NCBI RefSeq assembly: GCF_000612725.1
Contig: NZ_HG964450.1
Coordinates: 466,034-530,033 of the forward strand
Reading direction: 5' to 3'
DNA from: Mycolicibacterium austroafricanum
GTDB taxonomy: Bacteria > Actinomycetota > Actinomycetes > Mycobacteriales > Mycobacteriaceae
Length of the DNA: 64,000 nucleotides
Shown: positions 25,797 to 35,122 of the stretch, piece after piece
Layout of the letters: each line of letters begins with the position of its first letter
How positions within the stretch are numbered: the stretch's first letter is position 1
Notes under the pieces: generated by a model
Told to the model about the DNA's origin: nothing
The model's database searches: none
Seen by the model: only the letters and a program-made list of their open reading frames with translations
Translations under genes and position numbers: made by a program

Positions 25797-26702
25797 GTGT
25801 CCGATACCGGGGGAATCGAGGTCGGTTCCGGCAGCCGGGCGCAGGAACTCGCCGGTGAGGTCAGCGCCGAGGTCGCCGCGGAAGGGCTTGCCCAACCGCT
25901 GGACGACGTCGCCGGCCCGCCGCCGCCGCCGCCCGATCTGACCGCGGCCGCGTTCTTCGACGTCGACAACACGCTGGTGCACGGGTCGTCGCTGGTGCAC
26001 TTCGCCAGGGGCCTGGCCGCCCGCGAGTACTTCACCTATCAGGACCTGGCCCGCTTCGCCCTGGCGCAGGCCAAGTTCCAGTTGACAGGCCGGGAGAACA
26101 GTGACGACGTCGCCGCGGGCCGGCGCAAGGCGCTGGCGTTCATCGAGGGACGGTCGACGGCCGAGCTGGTCGCGCTCGGCGAGCAGATCTACGACGAGAT
26201 CATCGCCGACAAGATCTGGCCGGGCACCAGGGCGCTGGCGCAGATGCACCTCGACGCCGGCCAACAGGTTTGGCTGGTCACGGCGACGCCCTACGAGCTG
26301 GCCGACACCATCGCCCGCCGGCTGGGTCTGACCGGCGCGCTGGGCACCGTGGCCGAGTCCATCGACGGGGTGTTCACCGGCCGGCTCGTGGGCGACATCC
26401 TGCACGGCACCGGCAAGGCGCACGCGGTGCGCTCGCTGGCGATCCGCGAGGGACTGAACCTGCGCCGCTGCACCGCCTACTCGGACAGCTTCAACGACGT
26501 GCCGATGCTGTCGCTGGTCGGCACCGCGGTGGCCATCAACCCCGACGCCGACCTGCGCGACCTGGCCCGGGAGCGGGGCTGGGAGATCCGCGATTTCCGC
26601 ACCGCCCGTAAGGCCGCCCGCATCGGGGTGCCGTCCGCGCTGGCGCTGGGCGCTGTCGGCGGCGCGCTGGCCGCCGCGGTGTCCCGCCGGGAGAAGAAGT
26701 AG
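25797..26702 (+). CDS. HAD-superfamily phosphatase, SerB-like (Rv0505c type)
   Basis: 301 residues from GTG 25797. A TAGTGT -10-like hexamer lies just upstream (25784-25789), so the message is probably leaderless. The N-terminal 45 residues are acidic and Pro-rich; the HAD core then begins with motif [12 protein letters not shown], motif II VTATPYE and motif [14 protein letters not shown]. The C-terminus holds one possible helix ([16 protein letters not shown]). The family is annotated as phosphoserine phosphatase SerB1, but many members act on other phosphomonoesters. A longer frame upstream overlaps the glutaredoxin gene and is not coding. Confidence 0.88.
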   Translation: MSDTGGIEVGSGSRAQELAGEVSAEVAAEGLAQPLDDVAGPPPPPPDLTAAAFFDVDNTLVHGSSLVHFARGLAAREYFTYQDLARFALAQAKFQLTGRENSDDVAAGRRKALAFIEGRSTAELVALGEQIYDEIIADKIWPGTRALAQMHLDAGQQVWLVTATPYELADTIARRLGLTGALGTVAESIDGVFTGRLVGDILHGTGKAHAVRSLAIREGLNLRRCTAYSDSFNDVPMLSLVGTAVAINPDADLRDLARERGWEIRDFRTARKAARIGVPSALALGAVGGALAAAVSRREKK

Positions 26703-26761
26703 CCGCCGATTCGACCGCTGGTAGGCTCGCGCCGCTCCCGGCAGAAACGGAAAGACTTGGC

Positions 26762-27304
26762 ATGGCCATCGCAGAAGAGATCATCGGAACCCACTACCGG
26801 TATCCCGACTACTTCGCGGTAGACCGCGAGAAGATCCGCGAGTTCGCCCGCGCCGTCAAGGACGAGCATCCGGCGCACTACTCCGAAGAGGCGGCCAAGG
26901 AGTACGGCTACGACGCCCTGGTCGCATCGCTGACGTTCCTCGCGGTGGCCGGCCGCCGCGTGCAGGAGGAGATCTTCAACCAGTTCGATCTTCCGATCAA
27001 CATGGAGCGGGTGTTGCACCGCGACCAGAAGCTGATCTTCCACCGGCCGATCCTGGCCGGCGACAAGCTGTGGTTCGACTCCTACCTCGACTCGGTGACC
27101 GAATCGCACGGCGCGGTGCTCACCGAGATCCGCGGCGAGGTCACCGACGACAACGGCGAACCGGTGATCACCAGCATCGTCACGGTGATGGGCGAAGCCG
27201 AATCGGACACCGAAGCCGACGAGCTGACCGCCCAGATCGCCGCGAAGCGGGACGCCGCAGCGCTGTCGAAGTTCGTTGCTGGGCAAAGCCCTCAAGCGGA
27301 CTGA
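26762..27304 (+). CDS. MaoC-like/HadA-type hot-dog protein (Rv0504c type)
   Basis: 180 residues, ATG 26762 behind GGAAAG. It matches the N-terminal MaoC-like dehydratase half used in HadA/HadC-type (3R)-hydroxyacyl-ACP dehydratases: [58 protein letters not shown]. The usual hydratase motif D-x4-H lives in a partner subunit (HadB type), so this is likely a substrate-binding subunit or a UPF0336-type orphan. It may affect fatty or mycolic acid elongation. It follows the HAD gene by 59 bases. Confidence 0.85.
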   Translation: MAIAEEIIGTHYRYPDYFAVDREKIREFARAVKDEHPAHYSEEAAKEYGYDALVASLTFLAVAGRRVQEEIFNQFDLPINMERVLHRDQKLIFHRPILAGDKLWFDSYLDSVTESHGAVLTEIRGEVTDDNGEPVITSIVTVMGEAESDTEADELTAQIAAKRDAAALSKFVAGQSPQAD

Positions 27305-27313
27305 GCGGGACGG

Positions 27314-28384
27314 TCAGCCGAAGAAGGTGTTCCTGCGGTTGGCCAGCAGCTGGTACAGCGTTTGCTGGATGGTCTCGCGCACCTGGTCGGTCAGATCGAA
27401 GGTGACCATCGGATCGTCGGCGGCGGATTCGTCGTAGTCCGCGGTGTCGATGGGCTCACCGAACTGGATGTACCACTTGGACGGCAGCGGCACCACGCCC
27501 AACGGCCCAGCCAGCGGGAACAGCGGTGTGACCGGGAAGTACGGCAGCCCGAGCAGCCGGGCCAGCAGCTTCACGTCGGCCATCATCGGGTAGATCTCCT
27601 CGGACCCGACGATGGAGCACGGCACGATCGGCGCCTTGGTGCGCAACGCGGCGGACACGAACCCGCCGCGGCCGAACCTCTGCAGCTTGTAGCGGTCCTT
27701 GAACCGCTTGCCCAGACCCTTGTAACCCTCGGGGAACACGGCGGTCAGTTCCCCGGCGGACAGCAGGCGGTGGGCGTCGTCGGTGCAGGCCATGGTGTGG
27801 CCCGCCTTGCGGGCGGCCTGTCCGACCATCGGCATGTCGAACACCATGTCGGCGGCCAGCAGGCGCAGATCGCGGTGCGCGGGGTGCTTGTCCCGAACGG
27901 CCACCTGCGTCATCAACCCGTCGAACGGCAGCACGCCGGCGTGGTTGGCCACAACGAGCGCCGCACCCGTCTCCGGCAGGTTCTCGATACCGCTCACCTC
28001 GACCCGGAACCACGAGTTGAAGAACACCCTCAGCAAAGGCAGAAAGATTGCGTTGGTGAGGTGGGGATCGAAGCCGAACTCGTCGACGGTGTACTCACCG
28101 GTCATCCGCTTGCGGATGAACTCGGAAACCGCGGCGATGCGCTGCGCAAGCTCATTGGGTGCCGCGCCCTCGAGGCCGGAGCCGGCCCCCTGGCCGCGAT
28201 GCTGATCGATCTCGCGGACGACGGCGGCGATCTGGTCGGCCGATGCGCGACTTCCGGAATCGGCCAGCACTGACGGATGTCTGCGCGCAGCGTCGGCACG
28301 CTGAGAGGCGGCGCGCCGCTGGGCCGCACCGCGACCCGAATTCGCGTGCAGTGGAATGACTTTCGCTTTGGGCTCGCCCGCCAA
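27314..28384 (-). CDS. Lysophospholipid/glycerol-phosphate acyltransferase-like protein (Rv0502 type)
   Basis: About 356 residues from TTG 28384, chosen because GGAGGG lies 8 bases upstream; a TTG at 28405 would add seven residues. The N-terminus is a basic, disordered stretch (to about residue 90). The PlsC-like domain has VVANHAGVLPFDG, where the usual HX4D catalytic pair is spaced as H-x6-D, then FPEGYKGLGK and PIVPCSIVGSEE. It likely transfers acyl chains to a glycerolipid at the membrane. The gene is convergent with the HadA-like gene (9 bases between) and follows the epimerase gene. Confidence 0.88.
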   Translation of the reverse strand: MAGEPKAKVIPLHANSGRGAAQRRAASQRADAARRHPSVLADSGSRASADQIAAVVREIDQHRGQGAGSGLEGAAPNELAQRIAAVSEFIRKRMTGEYTVDEFGFDPHLTNAIFLPLLRVFFNSWFRVEVSGIENLPETGAALVVANHAGVLPFDGLMTQVAVRDKHPAHRDLRLLAADMVFDMPMVGQAARKAGHTMACTDDAHRLLSAGELTAVFPEGYKGLGKRFKDRYKLQRFGRGGFVSAALRTKAPIVPCSIVGSEEIYPMMADVKLLARLLGLPYFPVTPLFPLAGPLGVVPLPSKWYIQFGEPIDTADYDESAADDPMVTFDLTDQVRETIQQTLYQLLANRRNTFFG

Positions 28385-28435
28385 CGTCGTTTCCCTCCCC
28401 CCCAAGTTCCCCCAGTGTCGTCTCGAGACGGAAGT

Positions 28436-29542
28436 TTACCGTCCCCAGCGCTGCGCCGCCGCGACCGCGCGATTCTCCACCGACCGGATCCAGTCGGGGT
28501 CCACGATCGGTGTCAGGCCACGGCCGCGCACATAGTCGTCGAAGGCTTCCGCCGTCGTCCACTTCGGCGTGTAGCCCAGCTCGGTGCGCATCCTGGTGGT
28601 GTCCATGACGCGGCCGTAGCTGAGGTAGTCGAGCTGCTCTCGATCCAGTTCGGTGTTACGGGTGGCGCGCCACAGCGAATCCACCGCCACCAACACCGAA
28701 CGCGGAACGGGCAGCGCCAGCCGCCCCGACCGCCGGATCGCCTGGCTCATCATGATGACCCCGGACGCCCCCACGTTGAACGTGCCCGCCTTGCCCGCCA
28801 TCGTCGCGCGCTCCAGCACACCGAGCGCGTCCTGCTCGTGCAGCAACTGCAGGCGCGGATCGTGCCCGATGATCGTCGGCACGACCGGACCCGCCAGATA
28901 CCGCGACAGCGCCGTGTCCATGGCAGGGCCGATCATGTTGGCCAACCGCAGGATCGTCACCGCGATATCGGGTCGGCGCCGGCCCAGGCCACGCGCGTAA
29001 CCCTCGATGTCGATGCTGTCCCTGGCGAAACCCTCACCGGGCGGCCTGCGGCGGCTGCTGCTCTCGGAGAACAGCACCGGGTCCCGTGAACTGGACCCGT
29101 ACACCTCCGACGTCGACTTGAGGATCACCCGCCGCACCGAAGGCGCCTTCTGGCAGGCCGCGAACAGCTGAATCGCGCCCATCACGTTCAGTTCCTTCAG
29201 CGTCGCGCGGCCGCCCGACCTGGGCGCGTACGACGCCGCCGCGGCGTGCACGACGGTGTCGACGTCACCGTTGCGGATGACCTTGGCGATGAAGGGGTTG
29301 CGGATGTCGGCCCGGACGAACTCCGCGCGACCCATCCTGCGCAGCAGATCCTTGCTCGGCGCGATCGCGTCGACCGCGATCACGTGATTGATCAAGGGGT
29401 TCTGCGCCAGCCGTGCGGTCAGGTATCCACCCAGGAACCGGCACGCGCCGATGACCAGCACGACCTTCGGGTAGTTCAGATCGTCACGGGTGTCCGAGCC
29501 GTCGGCCCCGGAACGGCCTCCAGACCGGGCCTCGGAATCCAT
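28436..29542 (-). CDS. NAD-dependent epimerase/dehydratase (Rv0501 / GalE2 type)
   Basis: 368 residues. The Rossmann loop is VLVIGACRFLGGYLTARL, an atypical GxxxxLGG variant shared with the M. tuberculosis protein. VHAAAASYAPRSGG and LKSTSEVYGSS supply the catalytic Ser/Tyr regions. It belongs to the extended SDR family; sugar-nucleotide epimerase activity is a guess from annotation of relatives. The N-terminal 25 residues are acidic and low-complexity. It is followed after 51 bases by the acyltransferase gene. Confidence 0.88.
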   Translation of the reverse strand: MDSEARSGGRSGADGSDTRDDLNYPKVVLVIGACRFLGGYLTARLAQNPLINHVIAVDAIAPSKDLLRRMGRAEFVRADIRNPFIAKVIRNGDVDTVVHAAAASYAPRSGGRATLKELNVMGAIQLFAACQKAPSVRRVILKSTSEVYGSSSRDPVLFSESSSRRRPPGEGFARDSIDIEGYARGLGRRRPDIAVTILRLANMIGPAMDTALSRYLAGPVVPTIIGHDPRLQLLHEQDALGVLERATMAGKAGTFNVGASGVIMMSQAIRRSGRLALPVPRSVLVAVDSLWRATRNTELDREQLDYLSYGRVMDTTRMRTELGYTPKWTTAEAFDDYVRGRGLTPIVDPDWIRSVENRAVAAAQRWGR

Positions 29543-29571
29543 CCAGACAGCCTAGCGGCGGGGCGGAGGGC

Positions 29572-29673
29572 CTACTTGCCGAGTTTTCTGCGCTGCACCC
29601 GGGTGCGACGAAGCAGCTTGCGGTGCTTCTTCTTCGACATGCGCTTGCGCCGCTTCTTGATGACAGAACCCAT
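29572..29673 (-). CDS. Ribosomal protein bS22 (33 aa, AURKAIP1/COX24 domain)
   Basis: A 33-residue, almost entirely basic protein from ATG 29673: [19 protein letters not shown] followed by an Arg-rich end and LGK. This is the actinobacterial small-subunit protein bS22 seen in mycobacterial ribosome structures (Rv0500B type). GGAG lies 3 bases before the ATG. It sits between the HTH gene and the epimerase gene, as in other mycobacteria. The 131-base leader contains an inverted repeat AGATCCG-T-CGGATCT at 29700-29714 that may be an operator or leader hairpin. Confidence 0.88.
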
Positions 29674-29778
29674 GAACTCCGCTACCTAGATGTGTGTGTA
29701 GATCCGTCGGATCTCGTCAGTCTCGACCGGTCACCTTACCTGGCGACCGTACCGGCGCCGAAATCCAGTTCGGCGACG

Positions 29779-29796
29779 GGCGCGAGCGTTCGCGCC
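29779..29796. terminator. Possible short hairpin terminator after the HTH gene
   Basis: GGCGCGA-GCGT-TCGCGCC, 7-bp GC-rich stem with a 4-base loop, 9 bases past the HTH stop on the minus strand. No U-run follows, as is usual for mycobacterial hairpins, so termination is uncertain. Confidence 0.35.
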
Positions 29797-29804
29797 GCGA
29801 CGAT

Positions 29805-30077
29805 CTAGCCGGCGTCGAAGTACGAGCTCTCCAGCATGTCGTGAACCGCTTTGGCGTGCACGCGGAACGAGCGACCGACCCGCACCGCGGGCAGTTCGCC
29901 GTTGTGCACCAGGCGGTAGACGGTCATCTTGCTGACCCGCATCAAGCTCGCCACCTCGGCAACGGTGAGAAACTGAGCTCGTTGCGGCTGCCCGTCACCG
30001 GCGGTGCTCTGGCCGGCGTCGCGCGCCGCCTTACCGCCGGCCGAATCCCGCGAAGATGGCCCGTTCATAGACGTCAT
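29805..30077 (-). CDS. Excisionase/MerR-like helix-turn-helix protein (Rv0500A type)
   Basis: 90 residues from ATG 30077 (MTSMNGPSSRDS); the frame opens at 30149 but the extra residues are not family-like. The C-terminal 50 residues are a HTH_17 domain: FLTVAEVASLMRVSKMTVYRLVHNGELPAVRVGRSFRV, strongly conserved in mycobacteria. The N-terminus is disordered. It lies between proC and bS22 on the same strand. It is probably a DNA-binding protein with a small regulon; target not deducible. Confidence 0.86.
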   Translation of the reverse strand: MTSMNGPSSRDSAGGKAARDAGQSTAGDGQPQRAQFLTVAEVASLMRVSKMTVYRLVHNGELPAVRVGRSFRVHAKAVHDMLESSYFDAG

Positions 30078-30216
30078 CGCAACCCAATCCATCAGGCGCG
30101 GGCAGTTCCAGCGGCTTCCCCACCGCTGGCACCAACCCGTGCTTACCACTGGGAGAATAGCGTGGCAGGTGTGGTTACTGCGACGGGTGTGGGCTAATCA
30201 GTTCCAAATTCATGAA

Positions 30217-31089
30217 CTACTCCGGTGTAATTCCGAGCTGCTCAGAGCGCGTTTTGGCGGCCTCCACGGCGTTGGCCACGGCCGCCCGCAGACCGCCCCG
30301 CTCGAGTTCCCGCAGCCCAGCGGCGGTGGTGCCGCCCGGTGAGGTCACCGTGGCGCGCAGCTGCGCAGCCGACGTGTCCATGAACGCCCCTGCCGCAGAA
30401 TCGTTCGACGGCGCGGATTCGTCGAGGCGCTCGAGCAGCATCGCGGCCGAACCCGCCATCGTCTGCACCACCAGATCGGTGGCCACCGAGCGCGCCAGGC
30501 CCGCGTCCACCGCCGCGTCGACGAGCGCCTCGACCATCAGGAAGAAGTAGGCGGGACCCGAACCCGACACCGCGGTGACCGCGTCGATCTGCGACTCGGC
30601 GACCGTGAGCACGCCGCCGACCGCGTCGAACAGCAGCGACACCTCCTTGAGGTGCTCCTGGGTGGCGAACCGGCCCGGCGCGAGCGCGCTGACCCCACCG
30701 CCGACGAGCATCGGCGCATTCGGCATGACCCGCACGACCGGAGAACCGGCAGGCAGCTTGTTCTCGTAGTACGCGGTGCTGACACCTGCGGCGACTGTGA
30801 CGAAAACCTGTTCGGCCGCATTGCTTTCCGCGCGCGCAGCGGTGTCGGCGATGTCACCGATGACGTACTGGACATCGCTGGGCTTGACCGCGACGACGAC
30901 ATACGTCGCGGCGTCGACCGCGTCCGACACGGCCGTCACCAGCACCGAGTACTTCTCCGCGAGGTACTTCGCCCGTCCGGGGTTCTTCTCGGCGACCACC
31001 AGATCCTTGACCTGCCTGCCGGCGCGCAGCAGTCCTGCAAGCAACGCCTCTCCGATACTCCCGCCGCCGATGATCGCGATTCTGGCCAT
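30217..31089 (-). CDS. proC: Pyrroline-5-carboxylate reductase
   Basis: 290 residues from ATG 31089 (MARIAIIGGGSIGEALL). It reduces pyrroline-5-carboxylate to proline with NAD(P)H. Dinucleotide loop IIGGGSIGEA, the VVAVKPSDV motif, MPNAPMLVGGGVSAL, and the C-terminal signature SGSGPAYFFLMVEALVDAAVDAGL are all present. The earlier in-frame start at 31137 is not supported. The length is normal. Confidence 0.96.
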   Translation of the reverse strand: MARIAIIGGGSIGEALLAGLLRAGRQVKDLVVAEKNPGRAKYLAEKYSVLVTAVSDAVDAATYVVVAVKPSDVQYVIGDIADTAARAESNAAEQVFVTVAAGVSTAYYENKLPAGSPVVRVMPNAPMLVGGGVSALAPGRFATQEHLKEVSLLFDAVGGVLTVAESQIDAVTAVSGSGPAYFFLMVEALVDAAVDAGLARSVATDLVVQTMAGSAAMLLERLDESAPSNDSAAGAFMDTSAAQLRATVTSPGGTTAAGLRELERGGLRAAVANAVEAAKTRSEQLGITPE

Positions 31090-31158
31090 GCCGCACAGCA
31101 TCGCACGCTCGCGGTGGGCGCATACCTGCCGGCTCAAGCCCGACTGCCGACTGCCGAC

Positions 31159-32004
31159 TCAGCCGGTCGGCACCAGCGCGAGCTGACGCGTCTGCACGAT
31201 GATCCGCCCCTCGCAGTCCACCACGATGTGGTCCTCGTCGAACCAGTCCTGACCGATCTGGGTCGCCGTGCACATCACCCGCAGCCACCCGTCGGCCGGG
31301 AGCGCCCTCAGAAACGCCGTCAGCTGAACCGTCGGCGCCCATCCGAACCTGTTGACCCCGAACGTCACCGGCGCCGATACGTCCCCGCACAGCAGCGCGA
31401 ACAACACGTCCGGCGCCACCCCCTTGGGTCGCACCCAGTACTCGATGACGGGCATCCCGCCGTCCGCGCGGCGCGAGAACGATGTCAACGACGGCCTGAT
31501 GTCGCAGCCGTGTGCGAGGTGCACGATGTCGGCCATCGAATGCCCCGGACCGATCGGCTCCAGGCCGGGCGGTGGCTCCGGCGTCATCAGCGGGATCACC
31601 GGGTTGACCGACAGCAGCGGCGGCACATGGTGTTCGGGCGTCCCCATCGTGATCGCGGCGCGCAACGCCACTCTCTGCTCTACGCGCGAGCGCTCATCGC
31701 GCGTGCGCACCCCTTGCCGCAGCTCCACATCGATCAGGCTGACCCGCCTGCCGCGCTTGCGCACCGTGGTGACGACTTCCATCGGGCCGGGGTCGGGCGC
31801 CCACAGGAAGCTGCCGGACACCGCGATGGGTTCCACCCCGGGCTCGTCGAACTCGGTACGGGCCGCGTTGGCGCACAACGCCAGCATCGCGCCGCCGTGC
31901 ACCTTGGGTCCGATCGTCCAGTGCTCGTTCAACACCCCGTGGTACACCCCGTCTCCGGCGGGGGTCAGCGCCATCGCGTCGGTGAACAGGGTGGAGCCAG
32001 TCAT
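31159..32004 (-). CDS. Double hot-dog acyl-CoA thioesterase-like protein (Rv0499 type)
   Basis: 281 residues from ATG 32004; a GTG directly upstream (32007) is equally placed behind GAGGATTCC. The first hot-dog has HWTIGPKVHGGAMLALCANAA; the second begins about residue 165 and includes VTFGVNRFGWAPTVQLTAFLRALPADGWL. This layout is that of TesB-like thioesterases. A short stretch inside the gene (31684-31700) matches the GCGCGAGCGCTCATCG core of the nitrilase-tail repeat at 54285. It overlaps no neighbour; the TIM-barrel gene lies 17 bases upstream. Confidence 0.85.
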   Translation of the reverse strand: MTGSTLFTDAMALTPAGDGVYHGVLNEHWTIGPKVHGGAMLALCANAARTEFDEPGVEPIAVSGSFLWAPDPGPMEVVTTVRKRGRRVSLIDVELRQGVRTRDERSRVEQRVALRAAITMGTPEHHVPPLLSVNPVIPLMTPEPPPGLEPIGPGHSMADIVHLAHGCDIRPSLTSFSRRADGGMPVIEYWVRPKGVAPDVLFALLCGDVSAPVTFGVNRFGWAPTVQLTAFLRALPADGWLRVMCTATQIGQDWFDEDHIVVDCEGRIIVQTRQLALVPTG

Positions 32005-32021
32005 CACGGAATCCTCGGGTG

Positions 32022-32867
32022 TCAGCGCAGCAGATGTCGGCGAGCGAACTGCAGCGACTCGGTCAGTAACGCCTCGCGTTCGGCAGCGGTGCGCGCACCG
32101 GAGGTGCTGACTTCGAGGATGACATGACCGGCGAAGTCGCTGGCGGCCAGCATCTCGCAGACCTCCACTGTCGGCTGGGTGCCCCGGCCCGGCACCAGGT
32201 GCTCGTCGGTCGATGCGCCGCTGCCGTCGGCCAGGTGCAGGTGCACCAGACCGTCACCCATGCGCCTGGCCATGTCGACCGCGTCGGTGCCCGCGGTCGC
32301 GGTGTGCGACAGATCCAGCGTGTAGTGCGCGTGCCCGCCGTCGAGCGGGTCGTAGGACGGTGCGAACGCGGAGATACCCGGCCCGGGGTTGCCTCCGCGT
32401 TTCCGCATCCGCTCGATCGAGGTCTGTCCCGCCCCGAAGAAGCGGTCGGCCCGGAACGGGAACATGTTCTCCACGGCGACCATCACGTCACTGGTGGCCT
32501 CCAGCGCCGCGACCTGGGCGCTGAATCCCTCCGCGTAGCGGCGCTGCCACCGGAACGGCGGGTGCACCACGACGGTCTGGGCGCCGAGCTTCTCGGCGGC
32601 ACGCACGCTGCGTTCCAGCTTCGGGACGGGGTTGGCGCCCCAGACGCGCTGGGTGATCAGCAGGCAGGGGGCGTGCACCGACAGCACCGGCACGTCGTAC
32701 TGCTCGGACATCTGGCCCACGGCTTCAACATCTTGACTGACCGGCTCGGCCCACACCATCAGCTCGACGCCGTCGTAGCCGAGCTTGGCGGCGTACTCGA
32801 AAGCGGCCTCAGTCCTCAGCGGATAGACCGAGGCCGTGGACAGACCGACCTTGATTGCGGGACGCAC
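32022..32867 (-). CDS. Sugar phosphate isomerase/epimerase-like TIM-barrel protein (Rv0498 type)
   Basis: 281 residues, GTG 32867. Xylose-isomerase-like barrel (AP_endonuc_2 fold): VGLSTASVYPL, ELMVWAEPVS, VLSVHAPCLLI, VVVHPPFRWQRRYAEGF, VAVENMFPFR, YTLDLSHTATAGTDA, LVHLHLADGSG, and a final Glu in HVILEVSTSG. Histidine and acid residues suitable for one or two metal ions are in place. No confirmed substrate. It lies 15 bases after the acidic membrane protein gene and just before the thioesterase, suggesting one unit. Confidence 0.86.
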   Translation of the reverse strand: MRPAIKVGLSTASVYPLRTEAAFEYAAKLGYDGVELMVWAEPVSQDVEAVGQMSEQYDVPVLSVHAPCLLITQRVWGANPVPKLERSVRAAEKLGAQTVVVHPPFRWQRRYAEGFSAQVAALEATSDVMVAVENMFPFRADRFFGAGQTSIERMRKRGGNPGPGISAFAPSYDPLDGGHAHYTLDLSHTATAGTDAVDMARRMGDGLVHLHLADGSGASTDEHLVPGRGTQPTVEVCEMLAASDFAGHVILEVSTSGARTAAEREALLTESLQFARRHLLR

Positions 32868-32882
32868 CGTGATCTGTCGGCT

Positions 32883-34016
32883 TCAGCCCGATTGCAGCAA
32901 CGCCAACGGACCCAGGGTCACCAGCGCCCCGACCGCCACCGCGATCAGTGTGCTGCCGATGTCCTCGGTCTTGCGCACCACCCGGACACCCACCACCAGA
33001 CCGAGGATCACCAGCACCGACAGCACCAGGGCGATGATGTTGTTCCATTTCCACAGCTGGTCGAAGGCCACGAACAGCCCGGCACCGAAGATCACCGCGA
33101 TGATGCACTGGCCCACGATCCACAGGCCGTGCACGAACGAGGACATCCGGCGCGGCTCGCCGTACGCCTCGTCGGTGAGGTCCTCGTCCTCGTCCTCGTC
33201 GTGCTCCTCGGTGGGGCGCCGTCCACGCCGGGCCAGGTCGTCGGCCACCGTCTGCCCACCGAACAGCGGCTCCTCGGTCGACCGCAGATATGACGGCAGT
33301 TCGTCTACGTCTTCGTCCTCGTCCTCGTCCTCGATCTCGACGTCGGCGCCGATGAGGGTGTCGTGTGTGTCCCGCAGGGCCAGCTCGTCGTCGAGGTCTT
33401 CGATCTCCGTCTCGGTGAGATCCTCGTCGGTGTCGATCTCGACGTCGGAGTCGAGCGTGTCCTCGTCCACCGGGTCGGGAGTCCACTGCTCGGCATCGAC
33501 GGTCGAGCTCTTGCGGCCGAACCGGCCGAAACCGAATCTGCGGGCCGGCTCGGCGGTCTCCTCCGGTTCGGTGCCGCGCTGCTCCATGTGCGCTGCGTAT
33601 TCGGCGACCGCTTTGGCGTACTCGTCGTCCTCGAGTTCGGGTTCGGCCTCGATTGCGGATTCCGCTTCGGGTTCCGTTTCGCCGTTCTCGTCCTCGGCGG
33701 TGACGGTGTCTTCCGCCGGTTCGACCAGCTCCCCGTCGGGCTCGACGCTGGCGGCCTCATCGACCGAACCGTTGGTCGGCGTGGCCTGTTCGGGTTCGGG
33801 TTCGGGTTCGCCCGGCTGTTCCTCGACCGGAGTGGGCTCGTCCGGGCGGACGATCGGGATCTCGCCGGTCAGTTCGGCGACGGTGACGGCGTCGGCGTTG
33901 CCCCGCCGCCGGCGGCGCCTGCCACCGACCGGGGGTGAGCCGATCGTGCCGTTCTTCGCCAGCAACTCGGCGACCGAAATCGGCCGGGTGCTGTAGCTGT
34001 CATCAGATCCAGTCAT
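32883..34016 (-). CDS. Acidic, membrane-anchored protein (Rv0497 type)
   Basis: 377 residues from ATG 34016 (MTGSDDSYSTRPISVAELL). The first 290 residues are disordered, with Arg-rich GGRRRRRRG, then long Glu/Asp stretches (EDEDEDEDVDELPSYL). The last 85 residues have three membrane helices. It is longer than the roughly 310-residue M. tuberculosis protein, mainly through the acidic part. The VAELLAKNG and VAELTGEIP repeats recur near the N-terminus. It lies 26 bases after ppx and may be a scaffold at the membrane; no function assigned. Confidence 0.8.
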   Translation of the reverse strand: MTGSDDSYSTRPISVAELLAKNGTIGSPPVGGRRRRRRGNADAVTVAELTGEIPIVRPDEPTPVEEQPGEPEPEPEQATPTNGSVDEAASVEPDGELVEPAEDTVTAEDENGETEPEAESAIEAEPELEDDEYAKAVAEYAAHMEQRGTEPEETAEPARRFGFGRFGRKSSTVDAEQWTPDPVDEDTLDSDVEIDTDEDLTETEIEDLDDELALRDTHDTLIGADVEIEDEDEDEDVDELPSYLRSTEEPLFGGQTVADDLARRGRRPTEEHDEDEDEDLTDEAYGEPRRMSSFVHGLWIVGQCIIAVIFGAGLFVAFDQLWKWNNIIALVLSVLVILGLVVGVRVVRKTEDIGSTLIAVAVGALVTLGPLALLQSG

Positions 34017-34042
34017 CGCCTGCTGCCTTTGAGCCTCGCTGC

Positions 34043-35110
34043 TTACCGTCCAGCATTGCGCACGGACATCGGACGCGCGGCTGATTCTCCTCCGTCGGCC
34101 TTGCCGGCCTTGTCCGTTCCGCCCACCTTGCCCGGTTTGCCCGAACCGCCCGAATCGTCGGTGTCGCCCACGAAGGCGCTGCCATCGGCCTCGCTGTCGA
34201 GTTTCCGCAGGATGAGGCCCTCTCGCAACGCCCATGGGCAGATGTCGACGCTCTCGATGCCGAGGGCTTTCATGCTCGCCTCTGCCACCAATGCGCCCGC
34301 GACGATCTGCGGTGCCCGATCGGCGCTCACCCCTTCCAGTTCTGCACGGTCAGCCGCGGTCATCCTAGAGATGAAATTTATGAGTTGCCGAAGACCCGAT
34401 GCGGTCAGCGTGCGCTTGACCCGCGGACCGGCGCCCGACGGCGCGGCACCGGTCAGTCGCGCCAGCGAGCGGAACGTCTTCGACGAGGCCACCGCCAGGT
34501 CGGGCGCGCCGGCCTCGGCAATCGCCGCCGCCGGCTCGGACAGTTCGTTGGACAGCCAGTCGCGCAGCACCGCGACCCGGCGGCGGCCCGGCGGATCGTC
34601 GGGAAGCCACTCGCGTGTCATCCGGCCCGCACCGAGCGGCAGCGACAACGCGACGTCGGGCTCCTCGTCGACACCGCTGGACAGCTCCAACGACCCGCCG
34701 CCGATGTCGATGTTGATGATGCGGCCCGCGCTCCAGCCGTACCAGCGGCGCACCGCCAGGAACGTCAGCCGCGACTCGTCGACGCCGCTGAGCACCCGCA
34801 GATCCACGCCGGTTTCGGCGCGGACCCGGGCCAGCACGTCTTCGGAGTTCGTCGCATCGCGCACCGCCGAGGTGGCGAACGCCATCAACTCCGCGCAGCC
34901 CGAGCTGGTGGCGATCCGCGCGAACTCGTCGATGGTCCCGACCAGCTTGTCGGCGCCTCTGCGGGTGAGCTTCCCCGAGTTGTCGATCGACTCCGCCAGC
35001 CGCAGCGAGGCCTTGGTGGCACTCATCGGTGTCGGGTGGCCGCCACGACGGGCGTCCACCACCAACAGATGGACTGTGTTGCTACCCACGTCGAGCACGC
35101 CTAATCGCAC
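34043..35110 (-). CDS. Exopolyphosphatase / guanosine pentaphosphatase-family protein (Ppx1 type)
   Basis: 355 residues, GTG 35110. ASKHA fold: phosphate 1 motif [15 protein letters not shown], adenosine/phosphate 2 motif [14 protein letters not shown], and a C-terminal helical part with [12 protein letters not shown]. Counterpart of Rv0496, a short-chain polyphosphate exopolyphosphatase. It ends with an extra Gly/Ser/Lys-rich tail of about 35 residues beyond the fold. Divergent from the Cys-rich gene 35123 with 12 bases between the starts. Polyphosphate handling also appears with ppk2 at 60324. Confidence 0.92.
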   Translation of the reverse strand: MRLGVLDVGSNTVHLLVVDARRGGHPTPMSATKASLRLAESIDNSGKLTRRGADKLVGTIDEFARIATSSGCAELMAFATSAVRDATNSEDVLARVRAETGVDLRVLSGVDESRLTFLAVRRWYGWSAGRIINIDIGGGSLELSSGVDEEPDVALSLPLGAGRMTREWLPDDPPGRRRVAVLRDWLSNELSEPAAAIAEAGAPDLAVASSKTFRSLARLTGAAPSGAGPRVKRTLTASGLRQLINFISRMTAADRAELEGVSADRAPQIVAGALVAEASMKALGIESVDICPWALREGLILRKLDSEADGSAFVGDTDDSGGSGKPGKVGGTDKAGKADGGESAARPMSVRNAGR

Positions 35111-35122
35111 CCAACCAACTTA